Shown here: in pieces, positions 1 through 13,089 of the stretch
Layout: every line of letters begins with the position of its first letter
How positions within the stretch are numbered: position 1 is the stretch's first letter
Source of the DNA: Steromphala cineraria
Lineage: Eukaryota > Mollusca > Gastropoda > Trochida > Trochidae
Assembly: GCA_916613615.1 (NCBI GenBank)
Contig: OU744727.1
Location: forward strand, 16,500,093 to 16,564,092
DNA length: 64,000 nt
Reading direction: 5' to 3'
Translations under genes and position numbers: made by a program
Notes under the pieces: generated by a model
What the model saw: only the letters and a program-made list of their open reading frames with translations
Databases searched by the model: none
What the model was told of the DNA's origin: nothing

Positions 1-2
1 AA

Positions 3-146
3 TCAATGCAACCAGTAATTAACAGGAGAGACAGTATTCCAAATAATAACATAATTCTAAAACAATGGCTCAGTATACAAAAATTCTGGCGACAGTTCGA
101 AAATAATACTCACAGTGATGAGCATGATGAAGAACCCTTCTCATAG
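3..146 (+). pseudogene. Tail of a LINE ORF1 (partial)
   Basis: An open frame enters from the left edge and runs without a stop to TAG at 144-146, ten bases before the ATG of the endonuclease frame. Its residues are polar (KQWLSIQKFWRQFENN, then an acidic DEHDEE stretch). A short frame ending just before an endonuclease ORF is the usual ORF1/ORF2 order of non-LTR retrotransposons. I call it the C-terminus of ORF1 from position alone, because no domain is visible in 47 residues. Confidence 0.4.
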
Positions 147-155
147 ACATCTGTT

Positions 156-1427
156 ATGAACTCGCACACCAAAGAGCATTCACAGTTGACACTCATGGCG
201 TGGAACTGCCGCGGGGTTATGACAAGTGTATCCTACCTCAACACATTGCTTCAAGAACACGAGATTGATATCTGTGCACTAGCTGACCACCAACTCGGCG
301 CCCATAACATCTCATTCCTGGATTCCCTCAACCAGGACTACTTTGCTGTGGCCTCCAGTCCATTGGATATCAACCCAGAAAATCTGGAAGCACTATTATG
401 CCACACACGAATTCAATCATATACAAAAGATCTCGAACTTGACTACAGGAGAGTCGGGGGAATGGAACTCGCTCTTCCAGCTTACGACAAATATTTCCTC
501 TTCAGTGTATATATGCCTCCATCAAACAGATCATTTCAACTCTTCCAGCACTATCTAGAACACTTATACGAACTGTATGAAGCCTTCTCTTCACAAGGAA
601 ATGTGGTATACCTAGGAGACTTCAACGCCGGGATAAATAGGCCAAGATATCAAGTAAACTCAAACAAACGAAGCTTACATCTAGAGAAGTTTGTGAACTC
701 GACGTGCCTGCTGTCAGTGAATATGAGCTGTATTTGTACAGGTCCTGTCAACACCTTCTACGCATATGAGGGAGGTCCACAATCGCCCATTGACCACATA
801 TTAGTACCAAGGGAACTGATGGCTGCAGTTGTCAGTGCTAAGGTCAGGGGAGATAATGCCTTTAATATCTCCGATCACCACCCAGTTATCTGCTCTTTCA
901 AAGCTAGGAGTCGCCTCAAAACAGTCTCTCAAAGCCAGCCTGGGACAAAGCACTTCGAGATAAATCTATCAAAAATTACACCTCACAAGTCTCGCACACA
1001 TTATGGGGATCACATCTCTCATCACTTGACTGTTCCTCTGAAGCTATAGAAATGTTGTACAACTACATAACACAAACACTGTCTCAAGCTGCCAAAGATT
1101 GGATTCCCCAGAAACACTATAGGCCGTACATCAAGCCATATTGGAAAGGTGAAGTGAAAAAACTACACCACTCCACGATGGAAGCAAGGAGAGAATGGAT
1201 TGCTGCTGGTCGCCCCAGAGGAATGGAACATCTTACCTTTTTTTAACTACAAGAAAAGCAAGGATATTTTCAGAAATGCAATGAGAAGCGCTGCGTCTGA
1301 GTTCGAAAACCAACACTTTGAAGCCCTAGATAGACTCTATGATGTAGACCAACGAGCATTCTGGAGATCTGAAGTCAACTCATCATCAAACTGCATGGTA
1401 TGTCTTGGTTCTTTGTTTCGCAAATGA
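156..1427 (+). pseudogene. Non-LTR retrotransposon ORF2, endonuclease domain, frameshifted and lacking reverse transcriptase
   Basis: The frame 156-1049 encodes an apurinic-type endonuclease (exonuclease-endonuclease-phosphatase fold) that nicks target DNA in LINE retrotransposition. Visible motifs are MAWNCRG near residue 15, YLGDFNAG near residue 150 and SDHHPVICS near residue 240, which correspond to the metal-binding and catalytic blocks. A linker follows in other frames: 1052-1246 (IKPYWKGEVKKLHH) and 1200-1427 (FFNYKKSKDIFRNAMRS). Joining these pieces requires one frame change near 985 and another near 1210-1245. The linker stops around 1420 and no reverse transcriptase follows, so the copy is 3'-truncated and decayed. 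The clade cannot be assigned without the polymerase domain. Confidence 0.85.
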
Positions 1428-2138
1428 TTAGATGGCCCATTCTACTCTAAAGAAAACTTATCATTATAAAAGAAAATGTGGTTTAAACATATTCATCTAA
1501 AACAAAGAAACAGGATTGACAAACAAGCAAATAATGCTTACATAAATGCCCCTTCCTAGAAAAAAAAACGTTATTATAATAATTATAATAGTGACGTAAC
1601 GTACACATGGACAGATATGAACACATAACATACACTTTTTTGGGAAAATATAAGACATAGAAACTTAGACTCCTGCTCATGTTAAAGTAAGATGGTATAA
1701 ACGTAAGGATATTTCAGCACGGCAAAATCTCAATATGTCAAATCTGAAAATCTCTTAGATATTACGATATAATGGTGTACTGGCTTTAGTAGCCCTACGT
1801 TTACATTTTGTAGGTGGCCATTTAAAATTGAAGGCACGTTAAATCTTCAAAAAAATAATATTTTTAAGAAATTAAGTGATTTTAAATTATGCGAATGAGG
1901 TTTGCTTTCTTACAAGACGAAGAAGAAGAAGAAAATTATTTCATTAACGTGTCACACATTTTCTTTACATGAAAATTCACATTTCTATACATTCTCATTT
2001 GTTTATATATAAGAAAATATGCGGCCTATAAGGCCTATGAGACACGAGTATACAAGTTAAAATTCACATGTTTAAAATATATATGGGTAAAAAACATGGG
2101 TAAGAAATATACAAAGCAATTGTACCATAATTGTTGAG
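1428..2138. other. Spacer without a gene
   Basis: AT-rich sequence with no open frame I can support. A short GAA/AAG microsatellite lies near 1916-1934. The spacer separates two LINE pieces of opposite orientation. Confidence 0.5.
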
Positions 2139-2647
2139 TTATATTCGGTGTTTTACACGTAATTCATACATTTTATTAATGCATGCGGCCAAAGCATTAA
2201 TATTAATAGTTTCTTGCATTATCAAAATGAAAAGGTCATGAGGGGATAATAGCGACAGTGAATTATTTTGGAGGTTATATAATAATTCTGAGCGAATATC
2301 AGAATAAAGACTGCATTTCTCTACAAAGTGAAATTCATCTTCAATCTCACCAAGGTCACAGCATTTACAAATTCTGTTCTCGAGTGGGATAGTGGGACGG
2401 CTAAATCTTCCTAGTTCGATCTCCAGAGGGAGAGTACCGCACCTCAGCTTTACTAATACACTTCGATGACGTCTGTTAGATATATTCAGATATGTTTCGG
2501 CGTTTAGGCTGGACTTGAACTGTCTGTCTGTACGGAGTTTATTCCCATTAGTCAAACCTCGATCAATCCATAGCTGATTCATCCAGTCCTCTGCATCGAT
2601 CATTAACAATCGATCTTTTATCAACTCGAGGATTTTGATATTTGGGA
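2139..2647 (-). pseudogene. C-terminal fragment of a LINE ORF2 (zinc-knuckle-like region)
   Basis: The minus-strand frame is open from about 2647 (preceded by an in-frame TAG) to the stop at 2139. It carries CKCCDLGEIEDEFHFVEKC followed by an aromatic residue and DIR, the Cys-Cys-His-Cys motif found near the C-terminus of many LINE polymerase proteins. Upstream of it is the typical basic stretch with RSVLVKLRCG and an LEIELGRF segment. The polymerase domain is absent, so this is a 5'-truncated insertion. It may or may not belong to the same family as the endonuclease fragment at 156-1427, which lies in the opposite orientation. Confidence 0.7.
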
Positions 2648-2885
2648 GCTACCGGTGCGACATATCGAGGCTGCAAATACGATTACGATAAGTAATGATA
2701 ACTTTTGAAACAAAGAATATGTGTCCACACAAAAACTAGGCTGTTTGCATAATTAAAGTCCCCCGTTTTACACTGGTTTATATTAATTTATAAAGTATGG
2801 GAAATAAAACTCCATATACAAGGGGTGCGAACTCTCGTATCCCCCCGATTCAACAATGATAATATTTTACTATCGTGACATTTTT

Positions 2886-3388
2886 ACGGAATAGCTCAGT
2901 CGGCAAGAGCGCCGGACTCACGTTGCTGATGTCCGAAGTTCGGAACCGATCCACGCCAAGTTGTAAAAACCTCTGTTAGAACTCTATAAGTGTCACCCTG
3001 CAGCCCTAGTGTGCAATGCAACAACGACTGCAAACTTAAAAGATCCGACGAATTCATGTCAGTGGCTGAATGGTGGATACATGAACACGTATACATACGC
3101 CGAGCTGTCGGTTATCAGCGTTCAGCAGTGTTGGACAAACTGCTGTGACTATGTGTCTTAGTTCACCCAGCTGTGAATGGGTATACCCTGTGAGACATAG
3201 AATGGTCTATTTCCTGAGCGCAACATATGTGGATGTCGGTTGAATACTCCCCAGGGAGTTGAATTGGAAAAATGATCGGACGGTGAAAGAATGCCAGTGA
3301 CCAGGGAAATCAATGTTAGCGCCTTGAGTAAACACGAGTGGATGGATATGCGCGCTACATAAATATTCATATTATATAATAATATTCT
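2886..3388 (+). mobile_element. tRNA-derived SINE, about 500 bp
   Basis: The head resembles a tRNA gene, with an A box in ATAGCTCAGTCGG (about 2891) and a degenerate B box in AGTTCGGAACC (about 2937). A central part with CACCCAGCTGTGAATGGG (about 3165) and a 3' block GCGCCTTGAG plus GGATATGCGCGCTACATAAA (about 3320-3362) follow, then an AT-rich tail. The head-to-tail order and the 3' block match, as I recall, a SINE type common in molluscs and other marine invertebrates. RNA polymerase III would transcribe it from the internal boxes. The open frames inside it on the minus strand are incidental. Confidence 0.75.
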
Positions 3389-4499
3389 ATTTCCAGTAAA
3401 TGCCCCAGATAAGAAATTATGATTTATAACCGCGACCACTACTATAACGTCTGAAAACTATGGACGACACAGTGCTCTGACTATTTTCGGATAGTACTGT
3501 TAATTATAACTGATACACTTTTTGGAACGAATTTTGGAACAATTTCAAATGAACATTTAATATATACTCAGCTTATCAGCTGGTAATATTGCTTTTGCGC
3601 ACACCAAATAACTTTTGCGCACAAGTTAGGATGTGGATGATTTACTTTGAAAGGGATTTATCAACTTACACATTAATGTTTTATCAGGTCTAAGTTCACT
3701 TCAAATGCCATATTTGTGATCAGGTCTCGAATACACGTCGGGCCACAGGCGGGAACTAACGCCGGGGACGTCACGTGGTTATATGGTGAATATTCACCCG
3801 AAACAAATGAATTAATCATAATGTCATACCTAAATTTTCTTATAACTGTATTTTTGTGCCTCAATATTGATTATAGACACCAGCCTCGACTTGACGACGG
3901 TTCTCAAAGTGACGCCAGGGCTGTTGATGGTTTAAAAATACTCGACCTCGGGAGTCTTCTCAGACCCAAGCTCATAAAAAGGCCCGTCTAGCTGATCGAG
4001 ATACGTTAATTTTGCAAAGATTGAAAGTATTGTCATGGTACAATTAACGCGACTCGATACATTAGAAAGAGTCTAGACAAAAATAACTATTTTCTGTTAT
4101 ATTTTTTCATATTCCAGATACACCTTTCATATCAAACGTGTTTAGCGGCCACATATTTCAAGGATATCATGTCTTTTAACATCACGATATCAGGAGCACT
4201 TTATTTCATTGATGTTTTGGTCTTTACACCTTCTAATGTTCGTTCGGTTGTGGTTCTTTTGCAAAGCAATACAAGAATTCATGTGAATAACTTAATTTTG
4301 TTGGTTATTGTATTTGTTTCAAAATATTTGTACAGGTAATATACAATATGCCTTAACAGGTAATGTGTACCGGTTGAAAACGAGATCTATATAATAATTT
4401 CTGTTCGTAATAACGGAGGATATAAATCTCAAACATACGTCTTCTAATATGAGAACATGGGACACACGTTGGTAAAAGTTCTAAATATCAAAAGCTTCT
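3389..4499. other. Intergenic interval, no gene recognised
   Basis: The stretch 3716-4000 is richer in G and C than its surroundings and is open on the plus strand from 3716 to 3991, but the translation has no recognisable domain and low complexity is not the cause. It may be an old repeat. The rest is AT-rich and featureless. Confidence 0.35.
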
Positions 4500-5680
4500 C
4501 CATGATGTTTCAATTTTTATCAACGTTCAAGTGACTATTTCACCGTTGTTCCGATCTAAGAATTAGACGTCTAAATACAACTGTCTTTCAATGTTGGTTT
4601 TTAAATATCATCAATTCATAATGTTGAAGTGACGTTCTTTTCAACGTTCTTTGGACGTAATAATTGGTCGTTTGAGTACAACGTCCTTTAAATGTTGATG
4701 TTTAACCTAACCAAATCACAACGAAGAATTGACCTCCTGTTTCAACGTTGTTTGGAGGTAAAAAAAAAGATGTTGAAATAAAACGTCCTTTCAACGTTGG
4801 TTTTGAACCTAACCAATTCATAATGTTGAACAAACGTCCTGTTTCAAAGTTGTTTGAACGTTAGAATAAGCGTTGGAATACAATGTCATTTCAATGTTGG
4901 TTTGCAACCAAACCAATTCACAACATGGAAGTGACGTCTTCTTTCAACGTTATTTGAACGTAGGCCTAAAAACAACGTATTTTCAACGTTGGTTTTGAAC
5001 CTAACCAATTCACAATGTTGAACCAGAGTCCTGTTTCAAATTTTTTTGGACGTTAGAATAAGACGTTTGAATACAACGTCTTTCAATGTTGGTTTCTAAC
5101 CTAACCAATTCATAACATTGAAGTGAAGTCATCTCTCAACGTCGTTTGAACGTAGAAAAAAACCCGTTGAAAAACAACATCCTTTCAACGTTGGTTTTGA
5201 ACCTAACCAATTCACAATGTTGAACCAACGTCATGTTTCAACGTTTTTTTTGACGTAAGAATAAGATGTTGGAATACAACGTCCTTTAAATGTTGGTTTC
5301 TAACCTAACCAATTCTCAACATTGAAGTGACGTCATTTTTCAACGTTGTTTGAGCGTTAGAATCTGACTTTGGAAATACAACGTCCTCCCAATGTCAGTT
5401 TTTGACCTAACGTATTCACAATGTTGAAGTGACGTTTTCTTTCAACGTTATGTTGACGTTGAATAAGACATTGGAATACAATGTCTTATTTACGTTGAAT
5501 GAACGTTGGTTTAAACCTAACCAAATGACAATGTTATAATTACGTTCTTTTATAACGTTTTCTTAATGTTAGGGACTGGCGTGAAAAGTGTGACGTTGTG
5601 TTGACGTCATTACAACGTCGGGAAAAAACGTAACCAAACCACAACGTTGCAACAACGTTGGCTAACGTTGTCTGTTTCCT
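4500..5680. repeat. Satellite-like array of about 100-bp units with a 200-bp higher-order period
   Basis: About eleven diverged units contain CAACGTT or AACGTTG several times each and the phrase AACCTAACCAATTCACAA once. The phrase GGTTTTGAACCTAACCA starts at 4799, 4991 and 5193, spacings of 192 and 202. A variant with TTTGCAACC or TTTCTAACC lies between, near 4899 and 5090, so two unit types alternate. The array ends at TGTCTGTTTCCTGGGCAGC (5668-5686). No protein frame is present. Confidence 0.8.
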
Positions 5681-5685
5681 GGGCA

Positions 5686-5995
5686 GCTTATGATGTAACT
5701 AATGAGGCGCATGCGTAGATTGATTGTTATACATTGTAATATTGAAAGTATAAGCTTTTCAAAGAGAGCACCGTTTCTCCCTATAAGAGCAATGTCTTTG
5801 TTTCATCCATTGAAGTGACCACTTTTGATATTGGTTTCGGGGGAGCATATTGAACCAGATTTTGTATTGAACTTCAAAGGGGGTCAGTTTATGGTGTAAC
5901 TAATGAGGCGCATGCCGATTGTTATACATTGTAAAATTGAACGTATAAGCTTTTCAAAGAGAGCACCGTTTCTCTCTATAAGACCAATGTCTTAA
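5686..5995. repeat. Direct duplication of about 105 bp
   Basis: The segment starting at about 5690 (GTAACTAATGAGGCGCATGC) is repeated from about 5892 with a few substitutions and a short deletion. Both copies run through TATAAGCTTTTCAAAGAGAG to an ACCAATGTCTT or GCAATGTCTT end. The pair directly follows the AACGTT array. Confidence 0.7.
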
Positions 5996-7639
5996 ATGAA
6001 AATAATTTGAAGCTTTCGTAAAAGGAGCATAGATTCGCTTGCGTTTTGTCAATTAAATGAGAAACATAATAATTTGTTCACTGTTTTGCAATATTAATTA
6101 TGTTTTTTTATTGGATATCCAATTTTAGTAATTCTTATGCAATATAGACGTTTGATAAATGATATATTCATATTCATGAACAGTTTTCTCGAACTCTACT
6201 TGAACCTGAAATAATGCAATCCATGCACGAGGAACATATATTTGTGTGCCTAACTATATAAAGGAAACGTGCTCTTGGTAAATTAAATCATTATTATAAA
6301 CCCAACTAAGATACACTACCATGATTATGTTTTTAGGAAAACTAAAAGCACAACATTAACGGTAATGGGCCTGTGTTAATAACATAATTATGTAAGACAC
6401 TTTGCCAGTCTGAAATAAACAGCCATGTGTTCAGTTTCACATCGATAAACTTCAAACATAAGCGAGGCTGTCATTACTCATTAACTCATTTATTTAAAAA
6501 AACCCACCAACAGTGCTCTTTCTTCACCAAAATAAAATCGTTTCACGTACATAAATATATATTAACAAGGAAAACATAAAAATTTACTCCGTACTTTACC
6601 GTATAGTTTTGAGGATGAGCTTAAAAAGAAGTAAGAAACATTGAAAAGAAACGTTATTAATCTTGTAGATACAACCTTAAGTAAAAATAACTCAACTGTA
6701 TTGAAACTTTTTTTTCATGAAGGATTAACAGTTCACATTTGTAACAAGGCCATGCAATAATAATATCCTTTGTTTAAGAATTTAAGAAAAGTATCTGGGA
6801 AATATAACTTTATGTGAAAACAAAACAACCCAAACTGCAGGTGAAGTAACGGTGAAAATGATAAAATGGAGATGCTCTGAGTTAGACAAGCATGCACGCA
6901 TGCACTCATCCATCAATGCATTCATGCATCCACCCTTCTATTCTAAACAAGACTTAAGACTTCTGATAAACTTCCAGTGAGGCTACACGAAAACCAGATA
7001 GATTCAAGTTCAAGATTATAGCACTTTTACTACGCCACACTGATGTCTTTCTGATAGCAACCAGAACCCTTTCTATCTGAAGAAGTTTGATGTCGTTGAA
7101 CCATAACGGGCCCCGTCAGGTAACAACTAACGCCACTGAAGCTTGTGAAATAAGTCAGTTCCTGACACCTTTGTATTCACATTTACAATTTTAGAGCTGT
7201 TGATGGTTATCACTGATATATCAGATCATACGAAGGCCAATGAACGTTTGTGAAAGATTAACAGATAGTTTTCTATGATTATTACTGACAAATTCACAGA
7301 CATTTCATCAAACTTGCCGGGCACAAGGTTGCAAAGGTTGAATCATAACGATCATTATATACGTTGCAATTTTACGTCATTGATGATAAAAACGTTTGTT
7401 TATCTACAAACATTAGCAGTTTATTATTTATGAATCATGGTTCTTAATTTTAACTTTTTTGTTTTACATGCACACCGTGTATATTAGTCTGTCATCCAGA
7501 CCCTAAAGCAAGTCTAGATCTGAAGTTAAAGCATCTTCTTGATTCCATTTTGTTTTAATACATGAATTATTAAAAAATATTGTCAATATTGAAAAAACAA
7601 CTTTCGAGACTTAATGTTCGTCTACGTTGTTATTAAAAC
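5996..7639. other. Intergenic interval, no gene recognised
   Basis: AT-rich sequence with stops in all frames. The only structure I see is a short ATGCA/CATC-rich run at about 6888-6935. Confidence 0.4.
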
Positions 7640-8095
7640 TAATAGAAATATTCGGCTTCTTGTACTTCAACTCTGATTCTGAAGAGAAAGCATGATCACG
7701 GTACGAGACAAGACAGTTACTGCAATCTAGCCAAGGTTCAGTGGTATAGAAGGGAAGGTGTAGTTCATGCTCTTCATCACTTTTGAGTTACCACTAATAG
7801 AAGTTTGAAAGTATTCGGCTTCTTGTAACTTATTTCTTGATTCTGAAGAGAAAGCATGATGATGGCTCGAGACAGTTACTGCAATCTAGCCACGGTTCAG
7901 TGGTATAGAAGGGAAGGTGTAGTTCATGCTCTTCATGACTCTTGAGTTACCACTAATAGAAGTTTGAAAGTATTCGGCTTCTTGTAACTCAACTCTTGAT
8001 TCTGAAGAGAAAGCATGATTCTGGCTCGAGACAGTTACTGCAATCTGGACAAGGTTCGGTGGTATGGAAGGGAAGGTAGAAGTTCATGCTCTACA
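7640..8095. repeat. Tandem repeat, three units of about 160 bp
   Basis: The phrase TTCGGCTTCTTGTA begins at 7651, 7814 and 7973, spacings of 163 and 159. Each unit continues with GATTCTGAAGAGAAAGCATG, CAGTTACTGCAATCTGG or a close variant, and GGAAGGTGTAGTTCATGCTC. The units are well preserved, which suggests a recent expansion. There is no coding frame. Confidence 0.85.
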
Positions 8096-10557
8096 CGATT
8101 GTCAATCAAGATAGAAAACTTTACGACCACATGTTGGTACTTAAAGGAACGTTGCTATCTGTATTTGAACCGGTTGGTTTATTGAGTTGCCGATTACTAT
8201 CATTATCTACCAATGTTATCATGAGAGAAATTTATTGTGACTGCAAATATAAAAATGTTTTGTAAAGTATCTTTTTAAAATACTGATTGTATTTTATTTA
8301 AGTGAAACGTGAAATAACCTTTTTCATTATTTTGTAATCATTGTAAGAATAATTTAAGTTATAAATACATTATCCAGTGTTGTTAGTCAGAACACCGCAT
8401 AAATCATCAAAGAACGATCAAATTTCCCTTTCATGTCAAAGAATCTTCCACTTTATCACTGAATGTGTTTCTTAATCTTGATTTAATTATCAAACTGAAT
8501 GGATGTTGTGCGTAGGGTTAAATGATAAAAATACATGTACGTGATAACATCCAAGCATAAGACTCCCTGTTGAATTTAGAAATGTCTATGATGCTGCGTA
8601 TATTTGTTTCAATACCACATACCAATACACAGTTACACGGTGAAGAAATATGAAACTAAATCTTGGGAAATAATATTTGTAAAAGTTGTTAAAGAGAAGA
8701 TCTCTAAGTGAAATATAGACAACAGCAAGAACATCTTTACCTTCAAAAGAATATTTTTCTGAGTTATTGTCATCATACTCCAAAACGATTGAAGGTCCAA
8801 CCGAATATTAAATATTTTGACATCATGTGGATCATTCAATCATCGCAAATATGTTGCCATGAATATATGTAAACATTGATAATATCAGCCCTGTAAGCCA
8901 AGTAACCTTATCAAACCATACACACGCCTCTATGTCACACGAGAGTACAGCTGTGAAATAAACAATAATTATTCCATGGGAGGTCCATGATATAGATTAT
9001 ATAGGTCATTTATCCTCCCATAATGATAGACCAACCCTAGCGGTAACTGTGTGCTATCAGCATTTAGGGTTAATTGATTCTCAATCTTACCAAGAGGTCC
9101 TTGAAGACCTTTTGAAGAGAACAGAAGATAATATTGTGTTTCACGTAATCCAGACCTTGAAATTGTTAAACGCTGAAAAATCTCATAGTAGATGAGTGCT
9201 TGGGTTTTAAGACAGAAGGATATAATTCTTAACTTTATTGTCATAATTTTCAAGTTGTAATTTTTTTGGACGGAATTTTGAATTTAGAAAAATATCTGTC
9301 CAAATGTAACGTAGAAGGAGTGAATTCATCATTATTCGATTAGCACACGCTGTCGGAGAACGATAAACAATAAACTTAGTTTCCACTCATTAAAGTCTGA
9401 TTTGATAAACCTTGCTGTTTTTGTTTGTATTCAACATAAAATCAATTGCCAATAAGAAATTTTTTATTATGTAGCTACACTTTGAAGCGTATATATGTGA
9501 AGAATCAATTGTAGATAAGTTCCGGTGAAAACTTTGCTTTAGCTTTGTGATACGGATTTGTGAAGTCAATTGTCTTGACATCATCATTTATCACTTTAAC
9601 AGTGTAGAACTTAAAGAGTTATTGATGATTAAGAGTAAAAAACAGAAACAAGATTACAATGATTTAACATCATGTTCAAATATTGTTCAGAATGATCCCT
9701 AGAAACTATATGGACATACTTATTGATGGCAGAATTGCTATGTTAATAGATTTTTTTGAAACATATAAATAAATATGACGCATAATAATAAAATAACCAA
9801 CTCTCAAAGGGCATTCAAATTATGATTTTAAACAAAAAAAGTTGTTTTGGCATTTTCAATTACTGTGATTAATGTCGGAGGCTTTAAATCGAATTCATAA
9901 TAATTCTTATGCTTTTGAGGAAATTTTGATTAATATCCTCTGTCAAATCTTTCATCTGAATAATGTTAGATTATTACCAAAAATAACTTATTTCTGTTAA
10001 GATGAAAACAGTTATTTCTAAAATATATTTCTATCACAGCTTTTGCAACTAAAATGAATTTTAAGAAACCTCTCTTCTTGTCTTTTTATGTAGTTTACAA
10101 TTAATTAACGTTAAGAAGTGTCCGTTAACATTAATAACATCAAGAATGCCTTTTTGCATGTGTTGTTAATTAGATAAGAATTATTTCGAAATATGGGAAA
10201 AAATATTTCTCTTGATAAATCATCCCACACATAGCTATTTTCATGCGTTTTACATTGAGGAAAAAGCAACTTGCGATCGTCTTTTCGATATAAAAAGATA
10301 CATATTACTCTTCGAATATTACTCTTTCACTATACATTTCTTTTACAATAAAATGGTTTGAAAACATCACCATAAAATCAATATGCTAATATTAAAAACT
10401 AAAATTGCAGTAAACTGAGGAAATGCCAGAAGCTCCTTTTCCTATATAACTTGCTTTCGTTTGACATCATCAGAAATGTACAAAGTCTTCTTTTGATAAA
10501 CAATAACCAAATTAGAAGAAGAAGTTGGCAGGAAATGTCAGTATCAATCAGCCGTCA
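8096..10557. other. Intergenic interval, no gene recognised
   Basis: AT-rich sequence. The longest frame, 8969-9253 on the minus strand, encodes 94 residues that I cannot relate to any family and has no visible splice context. I would not call a gene here. Confidence 0.4.
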
Positions 10558-11194
10558 CAATGACTGACAAATGTACCTGCTGCATCTATCTCTCACTGAC
10601 AGCGTTCTCTGATCATCCTGTTCCCAGTACAACCATAATAAAACTAGTTGGCAGCTGTGATCAGTTTCTTAAAAAACAACGTGGAATTCCATCTGACTTG
10701 ATACAAAGTTACAGCTGTGGACAAATGCAATTGACAATCGAATGTATCCGACAGCCGGTATTCACATGCTATCAGTACATTTACCGGACTAATTCTAACC
10801 AGTCACAGCCGCAAATGACTGAAATATTGCCCAAGCGGAGTTAAGCATTAATTCACTCACTCTAGCCATTCGGTGTTTTTCTAATCGGGATTAAAATTAA
10901 ACCGAATTAAATATTGTATCGAGATATCTGGTCCGCCACTTGAATAACATCTTAGAAAGCAACGTTCTTCAACAATAATATACATTGGCCAATCGTATTT
11001 CATATTTTCCAAAAACTACTATAGTCCGACATTTGATCAGAATAAAAGCATCAAGATTTGCCATGCCGCGGTAAGAGTCTGAATGACAAATGGACTGCTG
11101 CATCTATCATCTATCTCTGACTGTCAGCATGCTCTGATCATTGTTCCTAGTACAACAATGATAAAACTGGTTGGCAGATGCGATCAGTTACCTT
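10558..11194. repeat. Two direct repeats of about 113 bp
   Basis: The segment 10558-10670 (from ATGACTGACAAATG through GTTGGCAG and GATCAGTT) recurs at 11081-11194 with substitutions and a small insertion. The open frame 10560-10844 starts inside the first copy but is not open in the second, which argues against coding function. Confidence 0.65.
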
Positions 11195-13089
11195 CAGACT
11201 GAATTACTTACAACAGTCCATCTCCTTCAAGGAAATCTCCTTTCAAAGCGAGATTGGCTCGAGTAGTAATAATTCAAGGTGCTTGATAAAACCATAGGTA
11301 GACCTAGGTGCTCAATACATGTAGTTCCAAAGAAGAATATAAGGTAGGAATGAGAAAGTCCTCGGGTATGCATTTATGTGTTTTTAAAGCATATTATAAC
11401 GTGTGTTAAAGGTTTGTAAAAAATCTTAATTTAATTTTAAGGGAACAATGTAATATGAATGAAATGTTGTTTTTTTCCCCGGGAAACACTTTGTTCAATT
11501 TGCTATGTAGTCTTGAAGTTAATTTGAAGTTGAAGTAATTTGTTCTCGTAGAGTGCAGGAATTTGATTTACTATAATACTATTTTTCAAGACACCTTCAG
11601 TTTTCTTAATTTCTTTTCTCTTTAGTTTTGGAGTGAACTATTATCATTGTACTGGCTTACCTATGAGTGAAAATATAACAAGTACAAATTTATTGTGTTT
11701 ATCGAAAAAAAATTCATGTTGTTTTGTTGAGCAACCATTTCGTGACTTGTGCAACTACTGGGTGGTGTGGTAAGTACGTTGTATGAATATATTTACTATC
11801 GAGTAGTCGAACCTGAAGGTACTTGCAATTGATAAAATTACTTTGAATTTAAACTTTTGGTAGTCTAGAATGGCCATGATTCATGTTTCATAAAGTAATG
11901 TATTTCAAAGTTCTTTATGTCTTCAAATACACATAACCCAACGCATTTCACGTGATTCAAATCAAAGATTCAAACCTTGTTTTGTCATATCATTGTGCCA
12001 TTTTCAAAGAACTTAAAAACAATGGAAGATTAAATGTTATTCAAAGCAATTGATAGTCATTGAGCAAACCCTTTTCAAGGCACGTTCAAGGGTAGGACAA
12101 TTGCATGTTTACTAATAGTCGTGGCTTAGTTCAAGGTTATCGAGTATTCACTGCAATGTTATTGATAGACTTAAAAGTCATTTGTTATTAGCTAAGTTTT
12201 CGTCGTTATTCAACATTTTCGAACCACCTCTATAACCATGAATTTTATAATTAAACCTATTGAGTGCAACGAACTATTATTTTTCCTGCGTGCAAAATCT
12301 TTTTTAAAGAAAAATGTGGTTTACACATTAACAATTTAAAGATAATTGTACCGAGTTGCAATTACTTCTAGAAGGAGATTGTTGTGTGTTTAGGAAAGTC
12401 TTCTTGAACAACAATAAAGTAAATAGAAAGTTAATTTTCCACGACAGTTTAGTGTCTACTCAATCAAACCTATATTCAGCTGTTACTGTCAATCACAAGA
12501 CCCTGTAAACTACATTCATTTTACCCTTAAAAATAACAATATCAGCGTCAGAAACTGCCATTGATATACTGTACGAAAATAGTTTGAGATTTATTATTTA
12601 TTCATTGACACACCCAAACAGCATTCTTACTTTGTATAGGAAACAATTTAAGCTTAAGATGTTACTTAGAATTAATATTTCAACATTTCTTCTCCTCAAG
12701 TCAAAAAACAGTATTCATTGCTACTTAAACCATTTTCAACGATCTATTTTCCCACATTTTGTGCAAAATTGCGAATTTGGATTCGCTTTGGTGACTTCTG
12801 CCCTCACAACTTATATTCATTAATAATTACAGGTCAATTATAACGAATAAACTGGCCATTCACCGCATCAGTAGAAAGTTAAAATGAGCTGAAATGTTAC
12901 CAAAATCACCAAATAACTATGTCGTGTGCATGAAATGCTACGGTGCTTTAAAAACTTTTCAAAACTTGTATCCTGTTCTGAGTAGTTTATACCAGAACCA
13001 AATGAAGAATGATTAAATTAAGATGCCAAGACATGCCTGAAACAAATTGTTTTGGGATCAAAGACAAACTTCTCATTAAATCTGTTGAT
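11195..13089. other. Intergenic interval, no gene recognised
   Basis: AT-rich sequence with only short chance frames on both strands. I see no repeat and no splice-bounded exon. Confidence 0.4.

Noticed and set aside
2886..2960. tRNA gene on the plus strand
   Set aside because: The B box is degenerate and a 430-bp SINE body with a typical 3' block follows.
3716..3991. 91-codon plus-strand frame in a less AT-rich patch
   Set aside because: No domain, no start or splice context. It was kept only as a note in the interval description.
8969..9253. 94-codon minus-strand frame
   Set aside because: No similarity to a family I know and no exon boundaries; frames of this length are expected by chance in several places here.
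10560..10844. 94-codon plus-strand frame
   Set aside because: It begins within a duplicated segment whose second copy is not open, and no domain is recognisable.
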